The notes beneath the pieces are model-generated. The model was given only the letters and a program-made list of their open reading frames with translations. It did no database searches and was not told the DNA's origin. A stretch of 54,903 nt of DNA, from NCBI GenBank assembly GCA_049656905.1, contig JBASMO010000033.1, positions 1-54,903 of the forward strand. Direction: 5' to 3'. Positions 7,686-16,035 of this stretch are shown piece by piece; position 1 is the stretch's first letter, and each line of letters opens with the position of its first letter. The stretch comes from DTU018 sp003444615 (GTDB lineage: Bacteria > Bacillota > Syntrophomonadia > Syntrophomonadales > Syntrophomonadaceae). The translations under genes and the position numbers were made by a program.

Positions 7686-8120
7686 TTATATTGCCCCCTT
7701 CAGCTTATGGTTAGGCCCTGCCTTTTTCACATCAGCCACCAACTTCTCCATGGTCTCCTGAAACTTGATGCCTTCAGCACCGGATATCCAGGCAGTTTGA
7801 TATCTTTCCGGCTCAATGCCGATATATTCCATCAGACTCTTCATAACCGTATGACGGCGCCGGTTATAGTAATTGCCACTACCATAGTGGCATTCACCCG
7901 GGTGTCATCCGGATAAGAGTACACCGTCCGCCCCCCGGTTAAAGGCCCGCAGAACCAACAATGGGTCCATGCGTCCAGAACAAGGGGTACGAATAATGCG
8001 AACATCTGCCGGGTAATGCAAATGATTGGATCCCGCCAAGTCCGCAGCGGCATACGTGCACCAGTTGCAGGCGAATACTATTATTTTAGGGTTCCACGCC
8101 TTTTCCTGATCTATAGACAC
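7686..8120 (-). CDS. flxD: FlxD (MvhD-type electron-transfer subunit), predicted selenoprotein read through UGA
   Basis: MvhD-type subunits carry a [2Fe-2S] cluster and pass electrons to HdrA. Read from GTG at 8120, the frame meets TGA at 7907-7905 (codon 72) and then continues in the same frame with perfect family sequence to TAA at 7686, giving 144 residues, the normal length. The codon falls in GVLLSG-U-HPGECHY, where MvhD has GCHPGDCHY. The other cluster ligands are present (Cys18, Cys21, Cys47, Cys77). A hairpin with GGU in its loop lies 12 bases after the TGA. VhuD of methanococci is a known selenocysteine case at this kind of position. The gene overlaps hdrA by 10 bases. Ordinary gene callers will report only 71 residues. 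Confidence 0.88.
7874..7892 (-). promoter_or_regulatory. SECIS-like hairpin for the flxD UGA codon
   Basis: Twelve bases downstream of the UGA the mRNA forms an eight-pair stem UGCCACUA / UAGUGGCA closing on UGG. If the top A-U pairs open, the apical loop is AUGGU, which contains the GGU seen in the E. coli fdhF SECIS loop. Outer A-U pairs with one bulged base extend the stem. Bacterial SECIS elements sit inside the coding region just after the UGA, as here. Confidence 0.7.
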
Positions 8121-10096
8121 AGTGCATCCACCTCCGCTACCAGTTGTTCATTAGTAAATCCCTTCAGGTTCAAAGCCACTGTACGGCAGGCTGGCAAGCA
8201 AGCTCCGCATCCCTGGCACAGGCTGCCATTCACTTCGACTACCTGGCGGGTAAAGGGCCCCTGGTGACCACGTTCTTTGATTTCCACCAGTGACAGTGCA
8301 TGATAAGGACAGATAGGAACACACAGTCCGCATCCGGAGCACTTGCTGATATCTACTTCAGTAATCATCGGTTCGGTAGCCATTCTTTCTTTGGAGAACA
8401 GTCCGCAAACCTTTACAGCAGCGGCACTGGCTTGAGCTACCGTATCAGGAATATCCTTAGGTCCCTGACAGGTTCCAGCTACATAAACTCCAGCGGTAAA
8501 AGTCTCCACCGGTTGCAGTTTGGGATGAGCTTCCTGGAAGAAACCGTCCTTATCCGTAGAGAAACCGATGATTTTAGCCAGCTCCTGAGCTCCTTCCGAC
8601 GGTACCATAGCGGTAGCCAAAACTACCATGTCAACTTCTACTTCCAAGGGCATTCCCATTAAAGTATCTTCTGTTTTTAATACTAACTTATCGCCCCGGG
8701 GGTAAATCTTACTTACTCTGCCCCGGATATATTTGGCTCCAGCATCCAGAGAACGCTGGTAGAATTCTTCATAGTTTTTACCGGCAGTTCGTACATCCAT
8801 GTAAAATACATAGGATTCGCTGTCGGGCAGTTTATCTTTTACCTGGTAAGCGTGTTTAGCTGTATACATACAGCAAGCCCGTGAACAGTAGCTCTTGCCT
8901 TTGGTATCATCCCGGGAGCCAACGCATTTGATAAAAGCCACGCTGTCCGGCACTTTGCCATCAGAAGGACGTCGAATCTGGCCGCCCGTTGGTCCTCCCG
9001 AACTAACCAAGCGCTCAAAATGAAGACTGGTGATTACATCCGGGTATTTGCCGTAGCCATACTCACCGTAGGTTTCTTCCCAATGGAAGAGATCGTAGCC
9101 GGTAGCCATAACAATGGCGCCAACTTCTACATCCATCAACTGTTCCTTGTCATCATAGCGAATCGCGTTGGTAGGACATACTTTCTCACAGATCCCGCAC
9201 TTACCTTTAGTGAGTTTGGTGCAGGTTTCAGCTTCAATAATAGGTTTGCCGGGCACTGCCTGGGGAAAGACCTTATGAATAGAGGTGCGTAACCCCATAC
9301 CCAGTTCAAACTCATCTTTAATCTTCTTACTGGGACACTTCTCCCAGCAGGTACCGCAGCCAGTACACAGATCCCAGTCCACATACTTGGCCTTTTGCTT
9401 TACGGTAACATTAAAATTGCCTATATAACCTGATACTTTAACTACTTCTGCATAGGTTACTAATTCAATGTTAGGGTGCTGCGCCACAGCAACCATCTTG
9501 GGGGTGCCTATTCAAGCGGCGCAGTCCATGGTGGGAAAGGTTTTGTCCAGCTGGGTCATCTTGCCGCCAATGCTGGCCTCTCTTTCCACCAATATCACCT
9601 TATGCCCAGCTTCAGCAATGTCTAAAGCTGCCTGCATGCCGGCTATACCGCCGCCTATTACCATAGCCTTCTTGGTTATGGGAATAGTGGAGACCTGCAG
9701 AGGTACATTCTTCAAAACCTTGCTGACTCCCATGCGTACCAGATCCATGGCTTTATCCGTAGCTTCCCCCCGGTCCGGATGGACCCAGGAATCCTGCTCA
9801 CGAATATTGACCATTTCGAACATATAAGGGTTTATCCCTCCGGCTTCCACCGCCTTCCGGAAGGTTTTTTCGTGCATTCGCGGTGAACAGGAAGCAATAA
9901 CTACCTGTTCCAAGCCTTGCTCCTGGATGGCGTTTCTTACCAGTTCCTGTCCCGGGTCTGAACACATATATTTATAGGTAGTGGAGTAAACGACTCCCGG
10001 GAGCTGCCTGGCATATTCGGCTACTTTTTCGGTGTCAACTACGGACGCAATATTAGTGCCACAGTCACACACAAAAACGCCTACCCGTTTTTTCAT
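8111..10096 (-). CDS. hdrA: HdrA, predicted selenoprotein read through UGA
   Basis: HdrA is the FAD-bifurcating core of heterodisulfide-reductase complexes. The frame from ATG 10096 reaches TGA at 9514-9512 (codon 195) and resumes in phase to TAG at 8111, giving 661 residues, the normal HdrA length. Before the TGA are GGGIAGMQAALDIA and IGGKMTQLDKTFPTMDCAA; after it come IGTPKMVAVAQHP. The family reads DCAACILTPKM, so UGA replaces the conserved cysteine. Ferredoxin motifs follow (CTGCGTCWEKCP, CGICEKVCP, and C-terminal CSGCGLCVPICP and CQGCGACLPAC), plus YCSRACCMYTAKHA. HdrA is a selenoprotein in methanococci. The gene lies between hdrB and flxD. Standard annotation would split it into 194- and 461-residue pieces. 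Confidence 0.9.
9475..9494 (-). promoter_or_regulatory. SECIS-like hairpin for the hdrA UGA codon
   Basis: Seventeen bases after the UGA the mRNA reads GGU-UGCUG-uggcg-CAGCA-CC: a five-pair upper stem, a single unpaired U, then two G-C pairs. The GG-bulged U-UGC...GCACC arrangement is the same as in the E. coli fdhF SECIS, where the bulged U is needed for SelB binding. The apical loop UGGCG differs from GGUC. Confidence 0.7.
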
Positions 10097-10137
10097 CTCC
10101 GTCTCCCTCCTTGTGGAACTTTCCTGCTAAATACGAT

Positions 10138-11322
10138 CTATTTGTCTCTCTTCTTCAGTTCTGCTGTTACAAAAGCATCCGCAGCTTTAGAAGCTTTTTC
10201 AGAGTTGTCGACCATCAGCTCGGCTAAACGAGCAGCCTTTTTGCTGTCTTCACTGATTATTTCCAGCAAGACTGCGGCTCGTTCCTCGTCATCAATAAGT
10301 CTCTTGGCCATTTTGTCAGGGTTCTTCTCAAAAGCCTTAATCATAGCATCGATCTTTTTCTGACGGGCTTCGGGATCAACCTTTTCACCGTCCGCTTTTT
10401 GGGATTCGGCCTTGGCCTGGGCTTTGGCTTCTAATTCAGCTTTAATCTTCTCAGCCCGCTTTGCCACCTCATCCAGGTAGCGGCCTGCTTCTACGAAATG
10501 CCGGTCTATACCAACGGCTTTGCGGGACTCTCCCGCTGCCAATGCCACCAGCTCAGTTACATAGTAAACGGGTAAATCAAACTTGGTATTAAACTCTTTT
10601 TCCACTGCTCCCTGCCGCATATCCAGGTTCATTCCACACAGGGGGCAGGCGGTTACAATACATTCTGCACCAACTTCCTTGGCATTGCGCAGAATTTCAT
10701 ACAGCATGCGATTGCCCACTTCCGGGCGGGAAGTTACCAGAGAAGCCCCACAGCACTCGGTTTTGTGGGCCCAATCCAAAGCCTCAGCTCCTAAAGCTTT
10801 GACTACCCGGTCCATGGTCTGCGGATCTTCGGGATCATCAAAACCAGTGTATTCTACAGGTCGAACCAAAAGGCATCCATAATAACAAACGGCTTTCATC
10901 CCCAGCAAAGGCCGGGTAACTTTTTCCGCAATCTTATCTACGCCGATATGATTGGCCAAAACATCTAGTATGGAAAGAGTTTCCGTAGTACCCTGAATGT
11001 CCCTGTCTATAATCTGAGCTATAGTTTGCCGCATTTTTTCGTCATGTTTCACCGTGTGTTCAGTGACTCGGTGACGGCTGTAACAGGCTGCACAGGGTGC
11101 CAGCATTGGTAGACCCGCCTCTTCAGCAATAGCCAGGTTGCGAGCCGGCAATGCCAGGGAAAGAAGTTTATCAGTACTATGACCTGAAGTAGCCCCACAA
11201 CAGTTCCAATCATCTAATTCTATCAGTTCAATTCCCAGGACTTCCGCAGTTCGTTCCGTGGACATGCCGTATTCCATGCCGCTTCCTTCTAATGAGCATC
11301 CAGGATAGTAAGCTAATTTCAT
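10138..11322 (-). CDS. hdrB: HdrB with an unusual charged C-terminal extension
   Basis: HdrB holds the two noncubane [4Fe-4S] clusters that reduce a disulfide. Both cysteine sets are intact: Cys9, Cys41-42, Cys77, Cys80, and Cys146/150, Cys190-191, Cys226, Cys229 (CCG-domain pattern). The catalytic domain ends near residue 290. The remaining ~100 residues are rich in Lys, Glu and Ala (AKAQAKAESQKADGEKVDPEA..., then NPDKMAKRLIDDEERAAVLLEIISEDSKKAARLAELM) and are not part of a normal HdrB. The extension is predicted to be helical. The ATG lies 3 bases after hdrC, with GGGAGG upstream. Confidence 0.88.
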   Translation of the reverse strand: MKLAYYPGCSLEGSGMEYGMSTERTAEVLGIELIELDDWNCCGATSGHSTDKLLSLALPARNLAIAEEAGLPMLAPCAACYSRHRVTEHTVKHDEKMRQTIAQIIDRDIQGTTETLSILDVLANHIGVDKIAEKVTRPLLGMKAVCYYGCLLVRPVEYTGFDDPEDPQTMDRVVKALGAEALDWAHKTECCGASLVTSRPEVGNRMLYEILRNAKEVGAECIVTACPLCGMNLDMRQGAVEKEFNTKFDLPVYYVTELVALAAGESRKAVGIDRHFVEAGRYLDEVAKRAEKIKAELEAKAQAKAESQKADGEKVDPEARQKKIDAMIKAFEKNPDKMAKRLIDDEERAAVLLEIISEDSKKAARLAELMVDNSEKASKAADAFVTAELKKRDK

Positions 11323-11325
11323 ATT

Positions 11326-11895
11326 TTATTCACCTCCCAGTTGCTGCGTTTTGGCAAAAATCTTTTGGACTTGGTCGCGGTTCTTGATTCGAGTGGGAAG
11401 AACACTGATTTTACCACGTTTCATCATAGGCAATCCATACTGGGCATCCTTAAAGGGCTGCATGGTTTTCAGATTATGCTGCAACAGCAAACCTGCTTCA
11501 TAGGTGCGGCCAAAAAGTCTGACCCCCTGTAAAAAAGCCTGATTGAAAGCAGCTACTTTCTTGTCCGTAATCTGTCCCCGGCGCAGAGCTTCACGACGCA
11601 AGGTATCCATCAAAGAAGCAATATCCACACCTCGCGGACAGCGAGCAGAACAGGTTTCACAGCTGGCACAAATCCAAATGCTTTCTGCCTTTAACGCCTG
11701 TTCAACCATGTCCAATTGCAGCAGGCGGATAACCTGCCGAGGTGGATAATCCATTGCAAAGGCTGCCGGACATCCTGCCGAACATTTACCACACTGGTAG
11801 CAAAGGTTCACATTGGTTCCGGCTTCCGCTTCCAGCCTGCTGAGCAATTCTTTATCTTCTTCGCAGGCGGGAATTAGTTTCACAGCTTTTTCCAC
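11326..11895 (-). CDS. hdrC: HdrC, ferredoxin-like subunit of the Flx-Hdr complex
   Basis: HdrC relays electrons from HdrA to HdrB. Two [4Fe-4S] motifs are visible, CYQCGKCSAGCP and CASCETCSARCP, followed by the usual helical C-terminal part. I place the start at GTG 11895, which has AAAGGGG nine bases upstream and gives 189 residues. A GTG at 11964 would add 23 residues (MAAWYKTGLIASKYSVSG...), with the weaker AGGGA before it, and cannot be excluded. It is the first gene of a seven-gene operon hdrCBA-flxDCBA, the order seen in Desulfovibrio. The thiol substrate of the complex is not known. Confidence 0.85.
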   Translation of the reverse strand: MEKAVKLIPACEEDKELLSRLEAEAGTNVNLCYQCGKCSAGCPAAFAMDYPPRQVIRLLQLDMVEQALKAESIWICASCETCSARCPRGVDIASLMDTLRREALRRGQITDKKVAAFNQAFLQGVRLFGRTYEAGLLLQHNLKTMQPFKDAQYGLPMMKRGKISVLPTRIKNRDQVQKIFAKTQQLGGE

Positions 11896-12011
11896 GATAC
11901 TAAGCCCCTTTCCTGAAACGGAGTATTTACTAGCAATCAACCCAGTCTTATACCAGGCTGCCACAAAAATCCCTGTATATAGTGATTATTCGACAATATT
12001 ATTCCACACTT

Positions 12012-12040
12012 ATAATAAGCGAGTTTTTAATATTTGACAA
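12012..12040 (-). promoter_or_regulatory. Sigma-A promoter of the hdr-flx operon
   Basis: TTGTCA (12040-12035), an exact 17-bp gap and TATTAT (12017-12012), with the start predicted near 12005. Half-sites GAACAC (12049-12054) and ATGTTC (12075-12080) flank a 20-base gap just upstream of the -35 and may bind a regulator. The remaining AT-rich stretch to 12319 holds small palindromes (CTAGTACTAG; AATAATTATCATTATT) but no gene or RNA I can recognise. Confidence 0.7.
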
Positions 12041-12319
12041 CAAAAGTTGAACACTTCTAAAATCTTTCTGGAAAATGTTCATTAGGAACTACTTAATGGT
12101 TTTTTTAGACTAGTACTAGAAAAACCAATAATTATCATTATTCATGGTAAAAGACCAAGGTTATTTAATTATAAAATAAGTATGACACATATAACTGTTA
12201 AAATTATGTTAAAAGTGGTTCTTTTTTGCTAAATTAGTATAGTATTATTTTATCGTTCTCATGGCCGGCTTTTATAGCCATTCATTAAGCTTATGGCAAG
12301 TATTGACCACTAAAATGAG

Positions 12320-12357
12320 CCAGGAGACCGACCCAAATCAACTGGGCCGTCTCCTGG
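12320..12357 (-). terminator. Stem-loop after the old yellow enzyme-type gene
   Basis: CCAGGAGAC (12320-12328) pairs with GTCTCCTGG (12349-12357), and an inner CGACCCA/TGGGCCG extends the stem. The tail on the minus strand (CTCATTTTAG) is only weakly T-rich, so termination is probable but not certain. Confidence 0.6.
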
Positions 12358-12404
12358 ATAAAAACTTATATCTTTGCTGTTGCCGAAGGGCTAATCGATA
12401 CATC

Positions 12405-14333
12405 TTAAATCTTGAGTAGTCTGTAAGGAAGCATTTGCGCTTCATAAAGAGCTTCACTAAATCCCCGGGCCTTTTTGGCATCGCCAATCACAAATACCTG
12501 ATCAGGCAATACCTCCTTATCCAACTCGGGAACAACGGGGTGATTGCCAACGGCAAACACCACATGGTCATAGGGATAGGACACAGTCTCTTCCTTATCT
12601 AAATGACGCAGGGTAACCATTTGGTTATCAACTGATTCCAGGACGGTCATTTTGCAGATTTTAACCTTACGCTGCTTGAGTCTAGCCAACAACTCCAGGC
12701 GAGACATATTCTCCATATCAGTGGCTACCGCTTTTGCCTTTTCCACCACAATTACTTGGTTGTTCTCTGATAGGAAATCGGCTGTCTCACATCCGGTAGC
12801 ACCGCCGCCCACTATAATAACACGCTGATTATGCCATTTAATTTCATTTTGCAAAACCTCAGCCGCACTGTAAATGCTTTTTATATCTTCATAAGCAGGT
12901 ATTATTGGTTGTGAGCCAGTGGCTAGCACCAGCACATCCGGGTTTATTTCCCTCAGCAATCCATTGCTTAATTCAGTTTGTAAGCGAACTTCTATGGAGG
13001 CGGCTTTTATTTCATTTATTAAATACTGTTGCAGTCTTTTTATCACTGACTTACCAGGTGGTATTTGAGCCGGCAGCAGTTGCCCGCCCAGCTCTTCGCC
13101 TGCCTCGACCAGCACTACTCGACTGCCCAGCTGGGCAAAGCTTAAAGCGGCCTGCATACCTGCCGGCCCTCCTCCAGCCACTAAAACAGTATTATCCATT
13201 GATGCCAGGGGACGAAGCATCCGTTCTTCCCGCCCTGTTTTAGGATTAACCGCACAACGAATGTGTCGTCCCTTGTTTATCGTATCGAAGCATGTATTAC
13301 AAGTAATACATGGTCGTATCTTGCTTGGAGAGCCATGAACAGCCTTATTAGCCCAATCGGGATCAGCCAGCATGCCGCGTCCGATCCATACTAGATCCAT
13401 ATAGCCTTGGCTAATAAATCTAGCCGCCATTTCCGGCTGGCGAATCACGCCCCCGCCAACTACCGGGATGCTTGCCCTCTCTTTAGCCTTTCTTATCATA
13501 TCCATTCTCCAACCTTCTGGAAAGGAAGAGGTCTCTATAGATGTTTGGCCTGATTCGTAAATACCACAGGAAGCGTTTAATACATCCGCACCGCTTTGTT
13601 CAATTAGCTGGGCTATTTGCAGTCCCTCTTCTAAATCTATTCCTCCACTCACAAAATCAGATAAATTAAAGCGAACTCCTAAAATCAAACCTGGTGCGGA
13701 ATTCTTTACACCCTCCATAATCTCCTTTAACAGGCGAAACCGGTTTTCCAGGCTGCCTCCATACTCATCATCACGCAAATTGGTATAAGGTGATAGAAAC
13801 TGGCTTAACAAATAGCCATGAGCCGCATGCAGTTCCACTCCGTCAAATCCAGCCCGTTCAGCTATAACCGCAGCCATAATAAACCGTTTACGAATAGAGG
13901 CTATCTCTTCACGGCTTAATTGCCGTGGTTCAGCACGCATGAAACGACAGGCTTTAGGTGAAGGGGCTACCGGCTGCAGGCCTGTCACCGCCGGAGCAGT
14001 CTGCCGGCCAGCGTGATGCAGTTGAACCATGGCCAGGCAGTCATAGGACTGGATAGTCTCTGCCAGTTCAGCCAGGCCAGCCAGGAGTTCATAACGATCG
14101 ATACCAAGCTGAGTGAGGCTGGCTTTCCCTTCCGGGCTATCTACACAGGCTATCTCGACAACAATTGCTCCGGCTCCTCCCCGAGCTCTTTCTTCGTAGT
14201 ATTTTAACAATGCCGGGGTAACTTCGCCTTGAGCTGATGCTAAACCAGTACCCATAGCTGGCATGACAATGCGATTCTTTATGGTCTTCTTCCCTAATGG
14301 CAGCGGTTCTCCCAGTATACTCAGGCTATTCAA
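12405..14333 (-). CDS. NADH:flavin oxidoreductase of the 2,4-dienoyl-CoA reductase/2-enoate reductase type
   Basis: A 642-residue three-part flavoenzyme. An N-terminal FMN barrel shows the old-yellow-enzyme motifs HHAGRQ, GFDGVELHAAHGYLLSQFLSP and NLRDDEYGGSLENR. A cysteine group CITCNTCFDTINKGRHIRC-AVNP binds [4Fe-4S]. The C-terminal half is an FAD/NAD domain with VAGGGPAGMQAALSFAQ and VIIVGGGATGCETADF. Such enzymes reduce activated C=C bonds of enoates or dienoyl-CoA. The substrate cannot be read from sequence; fatty-acid metabolism nearby is suggestive. It starts with TTG eight bases after GGGGG. It is monocistronic and sits upstream of no obvious partner gene. Confidence 0.88.
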   Translation of the reverse strand: MNSLSILGEPLPLGKKTIKNRIVMPAMGTGLASAQGEVTPALLKYYEERARGGAGAIVVEIACVDSPEGKASLTQLGIDRYELLAGLAELAETIQSYDCLAMVQLHHAGRQTAPAVTGLQPVAPSPKACRFMRAEPRQLSREEIASIRKRFIMAAVIAERAGFDGVELHAAHGYLLSQFLSPYTNLRDDEYGGSLENRFRLLKEIMEGVKNSAPGLILGVRFNLSDFVSGGIDLEEGLQIAQLIEQSGADVLNASCGIYESGQTSIETSSFPEGWRMDMIRKAKERASIPVVGGGVIRQPEMAARFISQGYMDLVWIGRGMLADPDWANKAVHGSPSKIRPCITCNTCFDTINKGRHIRCAVNPKTGREERMLRPLASMDNTVLVAGGGPAGMQAALSFAQLGSRVVLVEAGEELGGQLLPAQIPPGKSVIKRLQQYLINEIKAASIEVRLQTELSNGLLREINPDVLVLATGSQPIIPAYEDIKSIYSAAEVLQNEIKWHNQRVIIVGGGATGCETADFLSENNQVIVVEKAKAVATDMENMSRLELLARLKQRKVKICKMTVLESVDNQMVTLRHLDKEETVSYPYDHVVFAVGNHPVVPELDKEVLPDQVFVIGDAKKARGFSEALYEAQMLPYRLLKI

Positions 14334-14408
14334 ATTATCTTCCCCCTTTAATTAACTTTCCACTATTTTCCAGGATAAAGGCATGGTTAAGTATCCATAC
14401 TACAGTTA

Positions 14409-14515
14409 GAAACCAGTGATACAGCAGGTTATTAAAGACCTAAGTCCCTTCCACAAAGGGTAAATCTTAGTTTTGTCTTTCTACCGCCCTATTGGGTTAT
14501 GTATCACTGGTTTCA
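14409..14515. other. Intergenic element closed by a perfect 15-bp inverted repeat
   Basis: GAAACCAGTGATACA (14409-14423) is exactly complementary to 14500-14514. The ~76 bases between contain nested pairings: CTAAG/CTTAG around CCCTT/AAGGG, and AGGT/ACCT. A small hairpin TTTCAC-tca-GTGAAA (14511-14525) overlaps the right edge. No coding frame is present. It could be a structured leader of the flavoprotein gene, the end of the upstream operon, or a small mobile repeat; no target duplication is visible. Confidence 0.45.
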
Positions 14516-14581
14516 CTCAGTGAAACAGCATATCCTTGAATATAATTTGGCCAGTCTTTCGCGAAGGTCTTCGTTTAATTT

Positions 14582-15028
14582 TCAAATATAACGAATTCTA
14601 CTGGAGCGGGGGACTGGCTCTCTATTACGAACTAATAAGGCAAATAAGATTGCTAACAGCAAAGGCATGCCCAACAAAAGGTAATAATACAAAGGATGCC
14701 CAGCAATGGTCCAATGCAATAACGACAGCAGTGGTACCATGGGGGTATACCAAAATTGCAGAAGGAAAAAGCTATATTCTTTTAATCCCCACCATGACCA
14801 GGGAATGGAGCTAATCAAGGAAAAAACAATACCGGGAGCTTGCCAAATAAGAAATGAACTGCAGCTCACTCCTTTTGCATACCTGCGTAAAGACCGGATT
14901 TCAGCAGAAATAATCAACAAGTACATTATCGCCAAAACTAAATCCAGACCAGGATAGTGCATAGCCAGCCATACTGCCAGCCAACCAAATATATGAATAA
15001 AATACAGCCTCAGGATAATAGTGGTCAT
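14582..15028 (-). CDS. Polytopic membrane protein of unknown function
   Basis: The 148 residues form about four hydrophobic spans rich in Leu, Trp and Tyr (IILRLYFIHIFGWLAVWLAM, LVLAIMYLLIIS, a Pro-Trp-rich middle with WSWWGLKEYSFFLLQFWY, and YYYLLLGMPLLLAILFALLV) and a basic C-terminus (RNREPVPRSSRIRY). Its ATG overlaps the stop codon of the upstream hydrolase gene as ATGA, so the two are translationally coupled. I recognise no family. It may help localise or act with the membrane-anchored hydrolase. Confidence 0.65.
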   Translation of the reverse strand: MTTIILRLYFIHIFGWLAVWLAMHYPGLDLVLAIMYLLIISAEIRSLRRYAKGVSCSSFLIWQAPGIVFSLISSIPWSWWGLKEYSFFLLQFWYTPMVPLLSLLHWTIAGHPLYYYLLLGMPLLLAILFALLVRNREPVPRSSRIRYI

Positions 15029-15654
15029 GGTAAACTTATCTCCCGTATTACTTGCCCATGAGGGTTTTCATAGAATTCATCCGGCGAAATCCATATATCC
15101 TTTCTGGTGGACAAGTCTATGCCCTGCTGCCGGTAAGCTTCCCAAACTATTTTGGTACAATTCCAAATCCGTTCTCCCGGCTTAAAGGCTACCGGATAAA
15201 ACAACTGGCCTAAGTGATTTTCAGCGTAGTTTACCGCCGCCTGCTTGTGCTCAGAAGGGGCTTTAATTTTCAGCAAACACACTTCACTGTAGCTCCAGTA
15301 ATGTTCCACCGGCTGCCGGGTAATGCCCAGATCAACATATCCTTCAATAACCTGTCCATCCCCAGCATAAAGACCCACGTGAGAAAACCGGCCATAAGCA
15401 CATTGGGGATAGCCTCCCAAAATAATATCACCTGGTTCTAAATCAGATAGGTCGATCATGTTACCATAAAACCCTACTGCCCCATATCCCAATTTGCCCT
15501 GTAGGGCGTTACGGATATAAGTGTAGGATATGGAGTCAGGGTTATTAAGAGATTCCTGATTCTGCCAGTATATGGCGGCTAAAAGCAGCAAAGTTATCAG
15601 AGGAAACAACCATAAACGCCATTTTTTGTTTTGCAAAAATGCCGACCGTATCAT
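15025..15654 (-). CDS. Membrane-anchored YiiX/NlpC-P60-like hydrolase (permuted papain fold)
   Basis: Residues about 13-30 are an N-terminal membrane anchor (RLWLFPLITLLLLAAIYW). The external domain has LEPGDIILGGYP, then RFSHVGLYAGDGQVIEGYVD with the likely catalytic His, and later IWNCTKIVWEAYRQQGIDL with the likely catalytic Cys. His before Cys is the order of circularly permuted NlpC/P60 (YiiX-type) enzymes, which cleave amide or thioester bonds in the envelope. The 209-residue length fits. It is the first gene of a two-gene operon. The substrate is unknown. Confidence 0.75.
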   Translation of the reverse strand: MIRSAFLQNKKWRLWLFPLITLLLLAAIYWQNQESLNNPDSISYTYIRNALQGKLGYGAVGFYGNMIDLSDLEPGDIILGGYPQCAYGRFSHVGLYAGDGQVIEGYVDLGITRQPVEHYWSYSEVCLLKIKAPSEHKQAAVNYAENHLGQLFYPVAFKPGERIWNCTKIVWEAYRQQGIDLSTRKDIWISPDEFYENPHGQVIREISLP

Positions 15655-15821
15655 ACGTTCCTAACCTTCTTGACTGTGCCTAGTGTAAGGCATTCGAGAT
15701 ACTGTTCGTATTGTATCATAATCCAAGATACCCTAGTAAACCCTGCAATGTTAATATTTTATGGTGTCGAAACCGCACCATTCAGGAAAAACTCTATATA
15801 ATAGTAGATGAGGTGAATTAG

Positions 15822-16013
15822 ATGAATACACCGCAGGTTTCCAGCCTATTATGGGATGAGTTCAGTATGTTGGTTAATTACCTGGAAGGCCAAAGAATCA
15901 GTCAAGTACTGACATTCACCGAGCAGTCTGTTGCTTTATTATTAGAAAACAATACAGTAGTTGTGTTTTCCAATCTGGAGGATGAACTGATTGTTGACTT
16001 AGAAACACCGTAA
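15822..16013 (+). CDS. Small hypothetical protein, 63 residues
   Basis: ATG lies after GAGGTGA with six bases between, and a TATAAT (near 15794) stands upstream. The product is acidic (NLEDELIVDLETP at the end), soluble and probably beta-strand-rich (SVALLLENNTVVVFSNLED). It has no motif I know. It precedes the pdaA homologue by 22 bases and is probably cotranscribed with it. Confidence 0.65.
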   Translation: MNTPQVSSLLWDEFSMLVNYLEGQRISQVLTFTEQSVALLLENNTVVVFSNLEDELIVDLETP

Positions 16014-16035
16014 TTATCTTTTAGGAGTTGTGGCT

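Noticed and set aside
9495..9514. hdrA broken by a nonsense mutation or frameshift
   Set aside because: Both sides are in the same frame, the codon is TGA at a conserved Cys, the sequence on both sides is fully conserved, and flxD shows the same pattern in the same operon.
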